DNA from: Agrococcus sp. SL85
GTDB lineage: Bacteria; Actinomycetota; Actinomycetes; Actinomycetales; Microbacteriaceae
Length of the DNA: 64,000 nucleotides
NCBI RefSeq assembly: GCF_026625845.1
Contig: NZ_CP113066.1
Coordinates: forward strand, 186,001 to 250,000
Direction of reading: 5' to 3'
Shown: positions 38,736-47,543 of the stretch, piece by piece
Layout: each line of letters begins with the position of its first letter
Numbering within the stretch: the first letter of the stretch is position 1
The notes under the pieces: model-generated
Databases searched by the model: none
What the model saw: only the letters and a program-made list of their open reading frames with translations
What the model was told of the DNA's origin: nothing
Position numbers and translations under genes: made by a program

Positions 38736-39466
38736 CCGCCGTCCATGACGTACGACGAGCCCGTGACCATGCCGGCGTGCGGGCCGGCGAGCCAGGTGGC
38801 GAGCGAGGCGACCTCCTCGGGCTCGACGAGGCGCTTGATCGCCGCCTCGGTGAGCATGACCCTCTCGAGCACCTCGTCCTCGGGGATGCCGTGGGTGGCG
38901 GCCTGGTCGGCGATCTGCGACTCGACGAGCGCCGTCCGCACGTAGCCGGGGTTGATGCAGTTGGAGGTGATGCCGTGCGGGGCGCCCTCGAGCGCCGTCA
39001 CCTTCGAGAGCCCCTCGAGGCCGTGCTTCGCGGCCACGTAGGCCGACTTGAAGGCGGAGGCGCGGATGCCGTGCACGCTCGAGAGGTTGATGACGCGGCC
39101 GAAGCCGCGCTCGACCATGCCGGGCATCGCGGCGCGGATGAGCAGGAACGGCGCCTCGAGCATGAGCGCGTGGATGCGGCGCCAGGCGTCGGGCTCGAAC
39201 TCGGCGATGGGCGCGACGCGCTGGATGCCGGCGTTGTTCACGAGGATGTCGGCCTCGAGCGAGAGGGACTCGAGCGAGCGCGTGTCGAGCAGGTCGACCT
39301 CCCAGGCCTCGCCGCCGAGCTCGCTCGCGAGCGTCGTCGCGGCCGCGCCGTCGCGGTCGGCGACGACGACGTGCGCGCCCTCGGCCGCGAACGACCGGGC
39401 GATCGCGGCGCCGATGCCGGCGGCGCCGCCGGTGATGACGGCCCTGCGGCCGGAGAGCGTGCTCAT
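38720..39466 (-). CDS. 3-hydroxybutyrate dehydrogenase-like SDR
   Basis: Short-chain dehydrogenase of 248 residues: VITGGAAGIGAAIARSFA (NAD site), NNAGIQRVAPIAEFEPDAWR, active-site SSVHGIRASAFKSAYVAAKHG with Ser, Tyr and Lys, and NCINPGYVRTALVESQI. The SVHG...SAYVAAKHGL and GYVRTALVE pattern is that of D-3-hydroxybutyrate dehydrogenase, which yields acetoacetate; the neighbouring 3-oxoacid CoA-transferase would use that product. GAGGAGGA precedes the ATG at 39466. Confidence 0.9.
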   Translation of the reverse strand: MSTLSGRRAVITGGAAGIGAAIARSFAAEGAHVVVADRDGAAATTLASELGGEAWEVDLLDTRSLESLSLEADILVNNAGIQRVAPIAEFEPDAWRRIHALMLEAPFLLIRAAMPGMVERGFGRVINLSSVHGIRASAFKSAYVAAKHGLEGLSKVTALEGAPHGITSNCINPGYVRTALVESQIADQAATHGIPEDEVLERVMLTEAAIKRLVEPEEVASLATWLAGPHAGMVTGSSYVMDGGWSAR

Positions 39467-40128
39467 GAGTCCTCCTCGGGGTGCGCCGCCGCTGCGGCGG
39501 GCTGGTCTGCGGTGCGTCCAGCGCCGAGCGCGCGCTGCACGAGCGCGACCATCTCGTCGAAGACGTGGTCGGGCACGGGCGTGGCGCCGGTGCCGTAGGG
39601 GCCGGTGTCGGCGGTGGGCCAGAGCACGTAGCGCATGCCGATCATCTCGCCGATGCCCATGAGCGCCCATGCGGCGACCTCCGGGTCGAGCTCGGCGATC
39701 TCGCCTGCCTCGCGCGCGGCCGAGAGGCCGCCGACGTAGCCCTCGACGATGCGCTCGTAGTGGCGGCGCATCGCGCCGGGCGAGACCTGCTCGGCCTCGC
39801 GCACGACGCGGTAGAGCGCGGGGTGCTCGGCGGTGAAGCGGAAGAACTCGCGGAAGCCCTCGCGCTCCGCCTCGGCGCGGTTCGTGCCGCGGGAGGCCCC
39901 GTCGCTCATCGCGGCGCGCACGCGGCGGTTCAGGTCGTCGACGAGCTGCTCGAAGACGTCGAGCTTCGACTCGAAGTACAGGTAGAAGGTGCCCTGCGCC
40001 ACCTGCGCGCGCTCGGTGATGCGCGCGATCGACGCCGCCTGGTAGCCGTGCTCCGCGAAGACCTGCTCGGCTGCCGCGAGCAGCTTCGCCTTCGTGGCCT
40101 CGCCGCGCTTCGTCCTGGGCTCGGTCAT
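39463..40128 (-). CDS. TetR family transcriptional regulator
   Basis: Regulator of 221 residues. The N-terminal helix-turn-helix runs over about 8-55 (ATKAKLLAAAEQVFAEHGYQ, ITERAQVAQGTFYLYFESK), and the ligand-binding half is longer than average with EFFRFTAEHPALYRVVREAE. It is encoded inside the operon, between the CoA ligase and the dehydrogenase (ATGA overlaps on both sides). It could bind the inverted repeat in front of livK; an acyl-CoA ligand is plausible from context. Confidence 0.92.
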   Translation of the reverse strand: MTEPRTKRGEATKAKLLAAAEQVFAEHGYQAASIARITERAQVAQGTFYLYFESKLDVFEQLVDDLNRRVRAAMSDGASRGTNRAEAEREGFREFFRFTAEHPALYRVVREAEQVSPGAMRRHYERIVEGYVGGLSAAREAGEIAELDPEVAAWALMGIGEMIGMRYVLWPTADTGPYGTGATPVPDHVFDEMVALVQRALGAGRTADQPAAAAAHPEEDS

Positions 40129-41660
40129 CGGTCCTCCTCCGGGGCTGCGCCGGCCGCGAGCGCGCGGCGCAGCGGCTTGCCGCTGGGCGTGCGCGGGATC
40201 GCGTCGACGACGAGGTAGCGCTTGGGGTGCTTGAAGGCCGCGAGCCGCCCGTCGAGGTGCGCGCGCAGCGCGGCCTCGTCGACGGGCTCGGCGAGCACGA
40301 GCCACGCGGCGACCTCCTCGCCCCACCGCTCGCTCGGCAGGCCGGCGACGGCTGCGTCGATGACGGCGGGGTGCTCGAGGAGGGCGAGCTCGACCTCGAT
40401 GGGCGCGATCGACTCGGCACCGGAGCGCACGATGTCCTTCATCCGGTCGACGACGCGGATGCGCCCCGCCGCGTCGCGCTCGACGAGGTCGCCGGTGCGG
40501 AGCCACTCGCCGAGCATCGCCGCCGCGGTCGCCTCGGGGTCGCCGAGGTAGCCGGAGAAGAGCGCGGGCCCTCGCACGAGCAGCTCGCCCGTGCCGGGGC
40601 CCCGCACGACGCGGTCGCCGTCGAGCAGCGCGACGTCGACGTGCGGGTAGGGCCGCCCGGCCGTGCCCGCGTCGGCGTCGCCCTGCGTGATGGTGACGTT
40701 GGGGCCCGCCTCGGTGAGCCCGTAGCCCTGCCGCAGCACCACGCCGCGCTCGGCGAGGCGCTGCGCGGTGCGCTCGTCGAGCATCCCGCCGCCGACGACC
40801 GCGGTGCGCACGCTCGAGAGGTCGCGGACCGCGAGGTCGGGGTGCTGCACGAGCGCGCGGTAGGTCGTGGGCACGCCCATCGTCGCCGTGACGCGGTGCC
40901 GCTCGACGAGCGCGAGCGCGCGGCCCGCGTCGAAGGTGCGCTCGAGCACGACAGTCGCTCCCACCCACCAGGCCAGGAGCGGCTGGATGTTCCAGCCGGC
41001 CACGTGGTGCTGCGGCAGCACCTGCAGCACGACGTCGTCGGGCACGAGCGGCGTCGCGCGCGAGAGCGCGATGTTCGCCCAGGTGCACGCGGCGTGGCTG
41101 AGCACCACGACCTTCGGCGCGCTCGTGGTGCCGGAGGTCGTGAGCAGCAGCAGGGCGTCGTCGTCCTGCGGCGCGCCCGCGGGCAGCGGCGCGGCCGCGG
41201 GCGGCACCTCGGCCTCGACGCCGGCCGCGCCGAGCCCGGCGAGGGGCATGGCACCGGAGGGCCCGCCGCCCGGGGACGCCGCGCCGTCGAGGAGCGCGAG
41301 CGCCTCCTCCCCCGCCCGGCGGTGGTCGTCCTCCACGAGCAGCAGCGAGGGCTCGATGCGGCGCAGCTGCTCTGCGAGCTCCCGCGGCGTCAGCCGCCAC
41401 GACAGCGGCGCGAGCGCGACGCCCGCCTTCGCGCAGGCGAAGAGCAGCACGACCTGGTCGGCGGTCGATCCCGTGACCGTCGCGATCCGCGCGCCGCGCC
41501 CGTGCCCCGCGTCGGCGAGCGCGTGCGCGAGCGCGCTCGCGCGCGCCTCGAGCTCGCCGTAGGAGACGGCCACACCGCGGTCGACGATCGCCGTGCGGGT
41601 CGCGTGCGTGCCGGCGCGGTCGGTCGTCCACCGCCCGAGCGTCAGCGCGTCAGGAGCCAT
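40125..41660 (-). CDS. AMP-dependent acyl-CoA ligase
   Basis: ANL-superfamily ligase of 511 residues that activates a carboxylic acid to acyl-CoA via an acyl-AMP. Core motifs: LLLLTTSGTTSAPKVVVLSH (A3), QGYGLTEAGPNVTI (A5), GEWLRTGDLVERDAAGRIRV (A7) and the catalytic Lys in PRTPSGKPLRRAL. The acid is unknown, though the neighbours suggest a short or medium, perhaps hydroxylated, acid. ATG at 41660 overlaps the livM end by 11 bases. Confidence 0.92.
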   Translation of the reverse strand: MAPDALTLGRWTTDRAGTHATRTAIVDRGVAVSYGELEARASALAHALADAGHGRGARIATVTGSTADQVVLLFACAKAGVALAPLSWRLTPRELAEQLRRIEPSLLLVEDDHRRAGEEALALLDGAASPGGGPSGAMPLAGLGAAGVEAEVPPAAAPLPAGAPQDDDALLLLTTSGTTSAPKVVVLSHAACTWANIALSRATPLVPDDVVLQVLPQHHVAGWNIQPLLAWWVGATVVLERTFDAGRALALVERHRVTATMGVPTTYRALVQHPDLAVRDLSSVRTAVVGGGMLDERTAQRLAERGVVLRQGYGLTEAGPNVTITQGDADAGTAGRPYPHVDVALLDGDRVVRGPGTGELLVRGPALFSGYLGDPEATAAAMLGEWLRTGDLVERDAAGRIRVVDRMKDIVRSGAESIAPIEVELALLEHPAVIDAAVAGLPSERWGEEVAAWLVLAEPVDEAALRAHLDGRLAAFKHPKRYLVVDAIPRTPSGKPLRRALAAGAAPEEDR

Positions 41661-42792
41661 GCGTCGATGCTTCCACGTCGGCGCGGGGCGCGGGCCGAGC
41701 CTCGGCCGCCGCGCGCCGCCCGGCACGCCGGGGACGGCCGACGCGATGCGCGATGCCGACGATGCCGCCCGGCGCGAACATCACGACGAGCACGAAGAGC
41801 GTGCCCAGCAGGAACAGCGGCTCCGAGAGCGGGATGCGCAGCACGTCGGGCAGGCCGGCGATCGCAGGGCTCGAGGCGAGCGCCGAGAGCCGCTGGTCGA
41901 GCAGCGTGTAGACGATGCCGCCGACGATCGCGCCCCAGCGGTAGCCGACGCCGCCGAGCACGACGATCACGAGGAGCGTCAGCGTGAAGTCGGAGCCGGA
42001 GATGCGCGGCGTCGCGCTCGACTGCAGCAGCATGAAGCCGAGCCCCGCGACCGCGGCGAGGCCCGCGGCGATCGCGAACACCGCGAGCCTCGCGAAGTAC
42101 GGGCGGATGCCGAGCACGGTCACGCGCAGCTCGTTCTCGCGCGCGGCCGCGACGACGTGGCCGAGGCGCGAGCGCTCCACCCACACGCACACGAGGTAGG
42201 CGACCACGAGGATCGCGAGCGCGAGCCAGTAGAGCGAGCGCGTGTTCACGACGCCGACGAGGCCCGGCGGCACGACGTCGACGAGCAGCGTCACGCCCTC
42301 CTCGCCGCCCGTGAGGCCGCCGACGTTGCGGCGGATCATCACGTTGACGGCCTGCGCGAAGGCGAGCGTCACCATCGCGAACGAGATGCCGGTCACGCGC
42401 AGCGCGAGGGAGCCCGCGAGCGTGCCGACGACGAGCGCGAGCACGATCGTCAGCAGGATCGCGAGCAGGAACACCGCTTCGCTCGGGATGCCCGAGGGGG
42501 CGAGCATGCGCAGCAGGATGCCGAGGCCGTAGGCGCCCGCGGCGAAGAACATCGCGTGGCCGAACGAGAGGAGCCCCGCGACGCCGAAGAGCAGGTGGTA
42601 GCTGAGCGCGAGCGCCGAGATGATGAGCGCGTACGCGAGCACCGCGAGCGTGCCGGGCGTGTAGGTGGGGCCGGGCAGCACGCCCGGGATGTCGAGCGCG
42701 AGCAGCGGCAGGCACGCGGCGGCCGCGACGAGCACGGCGCCGAGGGCGACGCGGCCCCAGGGCGAGCCGGCGACGGAGCGGAGGCGGTTCAT
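41650..42792 (-). CDS. livM: Branched-chain amino acid-type ABC transporter permease LivM
   Basis: Permease of 380 residues with about nine helices. LSYHLLFGVAGLLSFGHAMF near the N-terminus is the LivM signature. AARENELRVTVLGIRPYFAR is the coupling segment that meets the ATPase, and SDFTLTLLVIVVLGGVGYRW is also typical. The C-terminal ~40 residues are a basic Ala/Arg-rich tail. HAAT-family importers also move aromatic and short organic acids, so the name says family, not substrate. Overlaps livH by ATGA. Confidence 0.93.
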   Translation of the reverse strand: MNRLRSVAGSPWGRVALGAVLVAAAACLPLLALDIPGVLPGPTYTPGTLAVLAYALIISALALSYHLLFGVAGLLSFGHAMFFAAGAYGLGILLRMLAPSGIPSEAVFLLAILLTIVLALVVGTLAGSLALRVTGISFAMVTLAFAQAVNVMIRRNVGGLTGGEEGVTLLVDVVPPGLVGVVNTRSLYWLALAILVVAYLVCVWVERSRLGHVVAAARENELRVTVLGIRPYFARLAVFAIAAGLAAVAGLGFMLLQSSATPRISGSDFTLTLLVIVVLGGVGYRWGAIVGGIVYTLLDQRLSALASSPAIAGLPDVLRIPLSEPLFLLGTLFVLVVMFAPGGIVGIAHRVGRPRRAGRRAAAEARPAPRADVEASTHGS

Positions 42793-43670
42793 CGTGCCGC
42801 CGCCTTCCCGAGGAGGCCGCGAGGTCGCACGAGCAGCACCGCCGCGAGCGCGAGCACGACCGCGAGGTCGCCCGTGCCGCCGAGGTAGAAGTTGGCGAGC
42901 TGCTGGATGACGGCCACGAGCACCGAGGCGATGGCGGCGCCCGCGAGCGAGCCGAGGCCGCCGATGACGGTGACGATGAACGCGTAGATGAGCAGCGACG
43001 TGCCCTGGTGGGCCGAGACCTGGCCGTAGTAGACGGAGGCGAGCACGCCGCCGAGGCCCGCGGCCGCGCCGCCGATCGCGAAGACGACCGTGAACGCGCG
43101 GCGCACGTCGATGCCGAGCGCGGTCACCATCGTGCGGTTCTCGACGCCCGCGCGGATGACGAGGCCGTAGGAGGTGCCGCGGAGGAACAGCACGATGAGG
43201 CCGAGCACGACGATCGCGGCGCCGATGAGCAGCCAGCGGTCGTTCGGCACGTTGGCGCCGAGGACGTCCGTCGTGCCGCCGAGCCACTCCGGCTTGGCGA
43301 TGCGGATGGGGTCGGTGCCCCAGATGCCCTCGAAGAGCGCGACGGTGGCGAGGCCGAGGCCGACGGTGACGAGCACCTGCTCGATGTGCCGCTGGTAGAG
43401 GCGACGGATGAAGACGAGCTCGGTGATCGCGGCGACGAGCGCGCCGACGACGAGGCCCACGAGCATGCCGACGAGCAGCCCGCCCCAGGTGCCGTCGCCC
43501 ACGCGGCGCCCGACCTCCCAGCCGAGGAAGCCCGCGAGGGTGAGGAACGAGCCGTGCGCGAAGTTCAGCACGCCCATGAGGCCGTAGATGAGCGAGAGGC
43601 CCGAGGCGACGAGGAAGTACAGGGCGCCGAGGCCGACGCCCGTGATGAGGAGCAGCAGCAGGGTGCTCAT
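42789..43670 (-). CDS. livH: Branched-chain amino acid-type ABC transporter permease LivH
   Basis: Permease of 293 residues with eight or nine helices. GLSLIYGLMGVLNFAHGSF is the LivH signature. AGVENRTMVTALGIDVRRAF is the ATPase-coupling loop, and SLLIYAFIVTVIGGLGSLAG follows. It pairs with LivM. Translation is coupled to livF and livM by ATGA overlaps. Confidence 0.94.
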   Translation of the reverse strand: MSTLLLLLITGVGLGALYFLVASGLSLIYGLMGVLNFAHGSFLTLAGFLGWEVGRRVGDGTWGGLLVGMLVGLVVGALVAAITELVFIRRLYQRHIEQVLVTVGLGLATVALFEGIWGTDPIRIAKPEWLGGTTDVLGANVPNDRWLLIGAAIVVLGLIVLFLRGTSYGLVIRAGVENRTMVTALGIDVRRAFTVVFAIGGAAAGLGGVLASVYYGQVSAHQGTSLLIYAFIVTVIGGLGSLAGAAIASVLVAVIQQLANFYLGGTGDLAVVLALAAVLLVRPRGLLGKAAAR

Positions 43671-44371
43671 GCGGCGGCCTCCGCTCCGGCGACGCCGAGG
43701 TGGCGGTGCACGAGGTCGCTGTCGAGGAACTCGGCGGCGGGCCCCGCGTGCACGACGCGGCCGCCGGAGAGCACGACGACGCTGTGGGCGAGGTCGCGGA
43801 CGACCTGCAGGTTCTGCTCGACGAGCAGCATGGGCGTGCGCTCGGCGGCGTCGCGGAGCGCCTTCGTCACGTCGCCGACGATGCGGGGCGCGAGGCCCTT
43901 CGTGGGCTCGTCGACGAGCAGGAGGCGGTTGTCGTTCATGAGCGCGCGGGCGAGCGAGACCATCTGCTGCTGGCCGCCGGAGAGCGTGCCCGCCTGCTGG
44001 CCGGCGCGCTCGACGAGCTCGGGGAAGAGCCGGGCGACGACCTCGCGGTGGCTGCCGTCGCGCTGCGCGAGGCGGAGGTTCTCGGCCACCGTGAGGCTGC
44101 CGAAGACCTCGCGGTCCTCGGGCACGTAGGCGATGCCGCGCTGCACGATGCGGTGCGTCAGCAGCCGGTCGATGCGCTCGCCGTCGAAGACCACCTCGCC
44201 CGTGCGCTCGAGGATGCCGAGCAGGGCCTTGATGGTCGACGACTTGCCGACGCCGTTGCGGCCGAGCAGCGCCGTGACGCCCTGGCCCGCGACGTCGAAG
44301 GCGACGTCCTCGACGACCTGCTGGCCGGCGATGCGCGCGGAGAGCCCGCGCACCTGCAGGATGGCGCTCAC
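43667..44371 (-). CDS. livF: Branched-chain amino acid-type ABC transporter ATPase LivF
   Basis: ATPase of 234 residues: VTALLGRNGVGKSSTIKALL (Walker A), RGIAYVPEDREVFGSLTVAE (typical of LivF), AGTLSGGQQQMVSLARALM (signature) and LLLVDEPTKGLAPRIV (Walker B). GTG at 44371 overlaps the livG stop (GTGA). Confidence 0.95.
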   Translation of the reverse strand: MSAILQVRGLSARIAGQQVVEDVAFDVAGQGVTALLGRNGVGKSSTIKALLGILERTGEVVFDGERIDRLLTHRIVQRGIAYVPEDREVFGSLTVAENLRLAQRDGSHREVVARLFPELVERAGQQAGTLSGGQQQMVSLARALMNDNRLLLVDEPTKGLAPRIVGDVTKALRDAAERTPMLLVEQNLQVVRDLAHSVVVLSGGRVVHAGPAAEFLDSDLVHRHLGVAGAEAAA

Positions 44372-45123
44372 ACGGCCTCCCCGAGGTAGGCCGACTGCAC
44401 GGTGGCGTCGGCCATGACGTCCTGCGGGCTGCCGACGGCGAGCAGCTCGCCGTGGTGCATGACGGCGACGCGGTCGACGAGGCCCAGGAGCACCTCCATG
44501 TGGTGCTCGACCATGAGCACGGTGCGGCCGGAGGCGTGGAGGCGCCGGATCACCTCGACGAGGCCCGCGACGTCGCCGGAGCCGACGCCCGCCATGGGCT
44601 CGTCGAGCAGCACGAGCTCGGGCTCGGTCGCGATGAGCATCGCGATCTCGAGCTTGCGCTTGTCGCCGTGCGAGAGCACGCCGGCCTCGGTGCCGGCGTG
44701 GTGGTCGAGGCCGACCTCGGCGAGGCAGCGCTCGGCCACCTGCGTCGCCTCGTCGCCGCGGCGCGGGAAGCGCCACAGGCTCGTCGCGGCGCCGAGCTTC
44801 GCCTGCGCCGCGAGCCGCACGTTCTCGCGCGCGTCGAGGCCCGGGAAGACGCTCGAGGTCTGGAAGGTGCGGCCGAGCCCGGCCCGCGCCCGCTGGTGCA
44901 CGCCGCGACCCGTGACGTCCTCCCCCGCGAGCAGCACGCGGCCGCTCGTGGGGGTCGTGACGCCCGAGATCACGTCGAACAGCGTGGTCTTGCCCGCGCC
45001 GTTCGGGCCGATCACACCCACCATCTCGCCGCGCGCGACCTCGAGGGACACGTCCTGGAGGATGCGCGCGCCGCCGATCTGCAGGCCGACGGCGTCCAGC
45101 TGGAGCGCGGGCTGGTCCGTCAT
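44368..45123 (-). CDS. livG: Branched-chain amino acid-type ABC transporter ATPase LivG
   Basis: ATPase of 251 residues: VGVIGPNGAGKTTLFDVISG (Walker A), ARAGLGRTFQTSSVFPGLDA (typical of LivG), LSHGDKRKLEIAMLIATEPE (the LivG-type signature LSHGDKR) and LVLLDEPMAGVGSG (Walker B). It pairs with LivF. ATG at 45123 overlaps the livK stop (ATGA). Confidence 0.95.
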   Translation of the reverse strand: MTDQPALQLDAVGLQIGGARILQDVSLEVARGEMVGVIGPNGAGKTTLFDVISGVTTPTSGRVLLAGEDVTGRGVHQRARAGLGRTFQTSSVFPGLDARENVRLAAQAKLGAATSLWRFPRRGDEATQVAERCLAEVGLDHHAGTEAGVLSHGDKRKLEIAMLIATEPELVLLDEPMAGVGSGDVAGLVEVIRRLHASGRTVLMVEHHMEVLLGLVDRVAVMHHGELLAVGSPQDVMADATVQSAYLGEAV

Positions 45124-46316
45124 CGGTCGCCCGCCACGGGCGGGGCGACCGCCTCGGCGTCGACGATCTCGACGAGCTCGGGCATCCACGTGCCGCCGTC
45201 GTCGACGAGGCGCACCTGGAACATCGGCTGCACGAGCGCGTGGTCGTCGGCGCGGATCGTCAGCTCGCCCTTCACCGACTCGAACGTCCACCCCTCGAGC
45301 GCGGCGATCATGGCGGCGGTGTCGCCCTCGCCCTCGGTGACGGCCTGCACGAGCATCTGCGCGCCGACGAAGCCGTCGACGGTGAAGAGGTCGGCCTCGT
45401 GGCCGTGCTCCTCGAGGTACGCGTCCATCGCCTGGGCGGCCTCGGTGTCGGTCGCGCCCGGGAAGTAGTGGTTGAGGAACTGGATGTCGCCGGAGCCCGG
45501 GCCGTAGGCCTGGTACGAGGCGCGGTCGGCGAGGCCCGTGACGACGGTGGTGTCGGCGAGCACGCCCTGCTGCGCGAGCGCCTCCCACATCGCGCCCGTC
45601 GTCGCGCCCGCCCAGGCGACGAAGACGAGGTCGGGCGAGGCGGCGGCGATCTGCTGCGCGAAGGGCGTGAACTCCGTCGCGTCCTCGGCCACGAGGATCG
45701 GCGTCACGTCGGCGCCCTCGGCGCCGAGCACCGACTCGACCGAGGCGACGTTGCCCTGGCCGAAGGCGTTGTCCTGCGCGAAGACGACGATGCTCGAGCC
45801 CTCGACCGAGTCGAGGAAGGTCGCGGCGGTCGCGACGTCCTGCAGCGTCTGGCGGCCCGAGCGGAAGGTCTGGTCGTTGATGCCGGTGATGGCGTCGGCC
45901 GCGGCGGGGCCGGAGAGGAAGAGCGTGTCGTTCTGCGCCGCCTGCTCGGCGACGGCGAGGGCGACGCCCGAGGCCGCCGAGCCGCCGATCACCTGGAAGC
46001 CGCGGCCGATGAGGTCCTTGGCCTGCGTGACGGCGGTGTCGGGGTTGCCCTGGTCGTCGACCCACTCGATCGTGAGGTCGACGCCCTCGATCTCGCCCGT
46101 GCCGTCCGTGGCGTAGTCGAGGCCGGCCTCGAAGCCCTGCTGGTAGGCCTCGCCGTAGGCGGCGAGGGGGCCGGTGATGGAGGTGAGCATGCCGACGCTG
46201 ACGGCGACGCTGCCGTCCTCGCCCTCCGCGGGGGCGGTGGTCGTCGGGGCGCACGCGGTGAGGGCGAGCGCGGCGACGACGACGCTGGCGCCGACGAGCT
46301 TCGGGGTCCTGCGCAT
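45120..46316 (-). CDS. livK: Branched-chain amino acid-type ABC transporter substrate-binding lipoprotein LivK
   Basis: Binding protein of 398 residues with lipobox ALALTACAPT and the LivJ/LivK (type I periplasmic) fold: SVGMLTSITGPLAAYGEAYQ, LTIEWVDDQGNPDTAVTQAK, VIGGSAASGVALAVAEQAAQ, VVFAQDNAFGQGNVASVESV. Binding residues for a carboxylate are plausible, but the ligand is not readable. First gene of the 12-gene operon; the operator-like inverted repeat lies 83 bases upstream. Confidence 0.93.
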   Translation of the reverse strand: MRRTPKLVGASVVVAALALTACAPTTTAPAEGEDGSVAVSVGMLTSITGPLAAYGEAYQQGFEAGLDYATDGTGEIEGVDLTIEWVDDQGNPDTAVTQAKDLIGRGFQVIGGSAASGVALAVAEQAAQNDTLFLSGPAAADAITGINDQTFRSGRQTLQDVATAATFLDSVEGSSIVVFAQDNAFGQGNVASVESVLGAEGADVTPILVAEDATEFTPFAQQIAAASPDLVFVAWAGATTGAMWEALAQQGVLADTTVVTGLADRASYQAYGPGSGDIQFLNHYFPGATDTEAAQAMDAYLEEHGHEADLFTVDGFVGAQMLVQAVTEGEGDTAAMIAALEGWTFESVKGELTIRADDHALVQPMFQVRLVDDGGTWMPELVEIVDAEAVAPPVAGDR

Positions 46317-46398
46317 GGGGTGCCTTTCGAGCTGGGCGAGCGCGCGCGAGGCGCGGCTCGAAGCTCGAGCGCACGTCGTCGTGCTGCGTCACGGTCCT

Positions 46399-46427
46399 AA
46401 CCTGACGACTGGTTCAGGTTTCAGGTT
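46399..46427 (-). promoter_or_regulatory. Operator-like inverted repeat in front of livK
   Basis: AACCTGA (46399-46405) and TCAGGTT (46414-46420) form a 7-bp inverted repeat with an 8-base spacer, and a second TCAGGTT follows directly at 46421-46427. On the minus strand TTAGGA overlaps it as a possible -10. Placement fits control by the TetR regulator encoded in this operon. The remaining bases from 46317 to 46557 show no gene. Confidence 0.6.
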
Positions 46428-46557
46428 CCAGCATGCGACGGCAGGCCGCCGGTGTCAAACCGCCCGCGCGACCGTGACCGTTCCGTGACCTCCGGGCGCG
46501 TCGAACCCGCCGCGCCGATGCGACCGCGCCGGGCCGTCACGACACCGCACGGCGTCC

Positions 46558-47097
46558 TCAGCGACCGTCCGCCGGGGCGTCCTCGAGGGCCGGCCCCTCG
46601 TCGTCGACCCGCTCGCGCCGCGGCCAGAAGGCCCACGTGACGAGCGCGGCCCCCGCGAGCGTGACGCCCCCGAGCACGAGCGGCTGCTGCATCGCCTGGA
46701 TCGCCGGGGCGACGCCGGGCACGGCGGCGAGCACGACGCGCGCGCGCTCCACGGCGTAGGGCGCGGGATCGGGCGCGGCGTTCGCGTCGCCCTGCATCGT
46801 GAAGGTGACGGTCTCGCCCTCGACCGCGAGGATCTCGACGATCCGGTGCGTGACCGGCAGCGCCCCAGCCCGGTCGACCGTCACGACGTCGCCCGGGCGC
46901 AGCTCGGTCGCGGGCACCTCGCGCACGAGCGCGGCGGAGCCCGCCGGGATCGCGGGCGCCATCGAGCCCGTGGCGAACAGCATGATCGAGCAGCCGAGCA
47001 CGACCGCGCCGATCGCGAGCAGGATGCAGAGCGAGCCGGCGACCGCGAGCACGTCGAGCACCCGGCGCCCGAGCCACGCGACGCCGCGGCGACTCAC
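46558..47097 (-). CDS. sipW: Signal peptidase I, SipW/ER type
   Basis: Membrane signal peptidase of 179 residues with an N-terminal helix (about 14-38) and a C-terminal one (about 140-158). The catalytic Ser is in ATGSMAPAIPAGS. The second catalytic residue is His in VTHRIVEI rather than Lys, the mark of the SipW/archaeal/ER branch; GDVVTVDRAG and MQGDAN complete the pattern. In Bacillus SipW processes the TasA/TapA matrix proteins. Here three upstream genes encode proteins with SipW-type signals. GTG at 47097 overlaps the previous stop (GTGA). Last gene of a five-gene unit. Confidence 0.93.
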   Translation of the reverse strand: MSRRGVAWLGRRVLDVLAVAGSLCILLAIGAVVLGCSIMLFATGSMAPAIPAGSAALVREVPATELRPGDVVTVDRAGALPVTHRIVEILAVEGETVTFTMQGDANAAPDPAPYAVERARVVLAAVPGVAPAIQAMQQPLVLGGVTLAGAALVTWAFWPRRERVDDEGPALEDAPADGR

Positions 47098-47543
47098 GAC
47101 CACCGCTGGCAGGAGGGCGCGACGAGGCCGAGCACGCCGGGCACGGCGAGGCCGCGGAGCGCGGTCGAGGTCCAGCCGGTGGCGCTGCCCGCGAAGGCGC
47201 GCACCTCGACGACGAGGCGCTGGCTCGCGGTGACCGAGACGCTGGTGGTCGTCGCGGGCAGCACCGCCTGGTCGACGAGCGCGCCCGCCTCGGTGCGCAC
47301 CTGCGCGAGGTAGCCGGTGCGCACCTCCCCGGTGCTGCCGTGCGACCACTGGAAGGTCACCTGGTTGCCCAGCAGCACGCCCGCGCAGCTCGTCGCGACC
47401 GGCTGCGTGACGACGCCCGCGCGCACCGTCGCGCGCGCCGCCTCGGTGTCGGTCCAGGCGGCGAGCACGGGCGGCGCCGCGTGCGCGGCGACGAGCAGGC
47501 ACGACGCGGCCGCGATCGCCGCGATCGCGCGCGCCGGCCTCAC
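47094..47543 (-). CDS. Small secreted protein with SipW-type signal
   Basis: Protein of 149 residues. The N-terminus RPARAIAAIAAASCLLVAAH, with APPVLAAWTDTEAARATVRAG just after, matches the SipW-cognate signal pattern (hydrophobic stretch ending in AAWTD.E). The mature part has one fibronectin-like beta-sandwich feel: GVLLGNQVTFQWSHGSTGEV, TEAGALVDQAVLPATTTSVS. It has two Cys (TSCAGV and PSCQRWS) near its ends. No known domain is recognised. GTG at 47543 and GTGA overlaps on both sides tie it to the LPXTG protein and sipW. Confidence 0.8.
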   Translation of the reverse strand: MRPARAIAAIAAASCLLVAAHAAPPVLAAWTDTEAARATVRAGVVTQPVATSCAGVLLGNQVTFQWSHGSTGEVRTGYLAQVRTEAGALVDQAVLPATTTSVSVTASQRLVVEVRAFAGSATGWTSTALRGLAVPGVLGLVAPSCQRWS

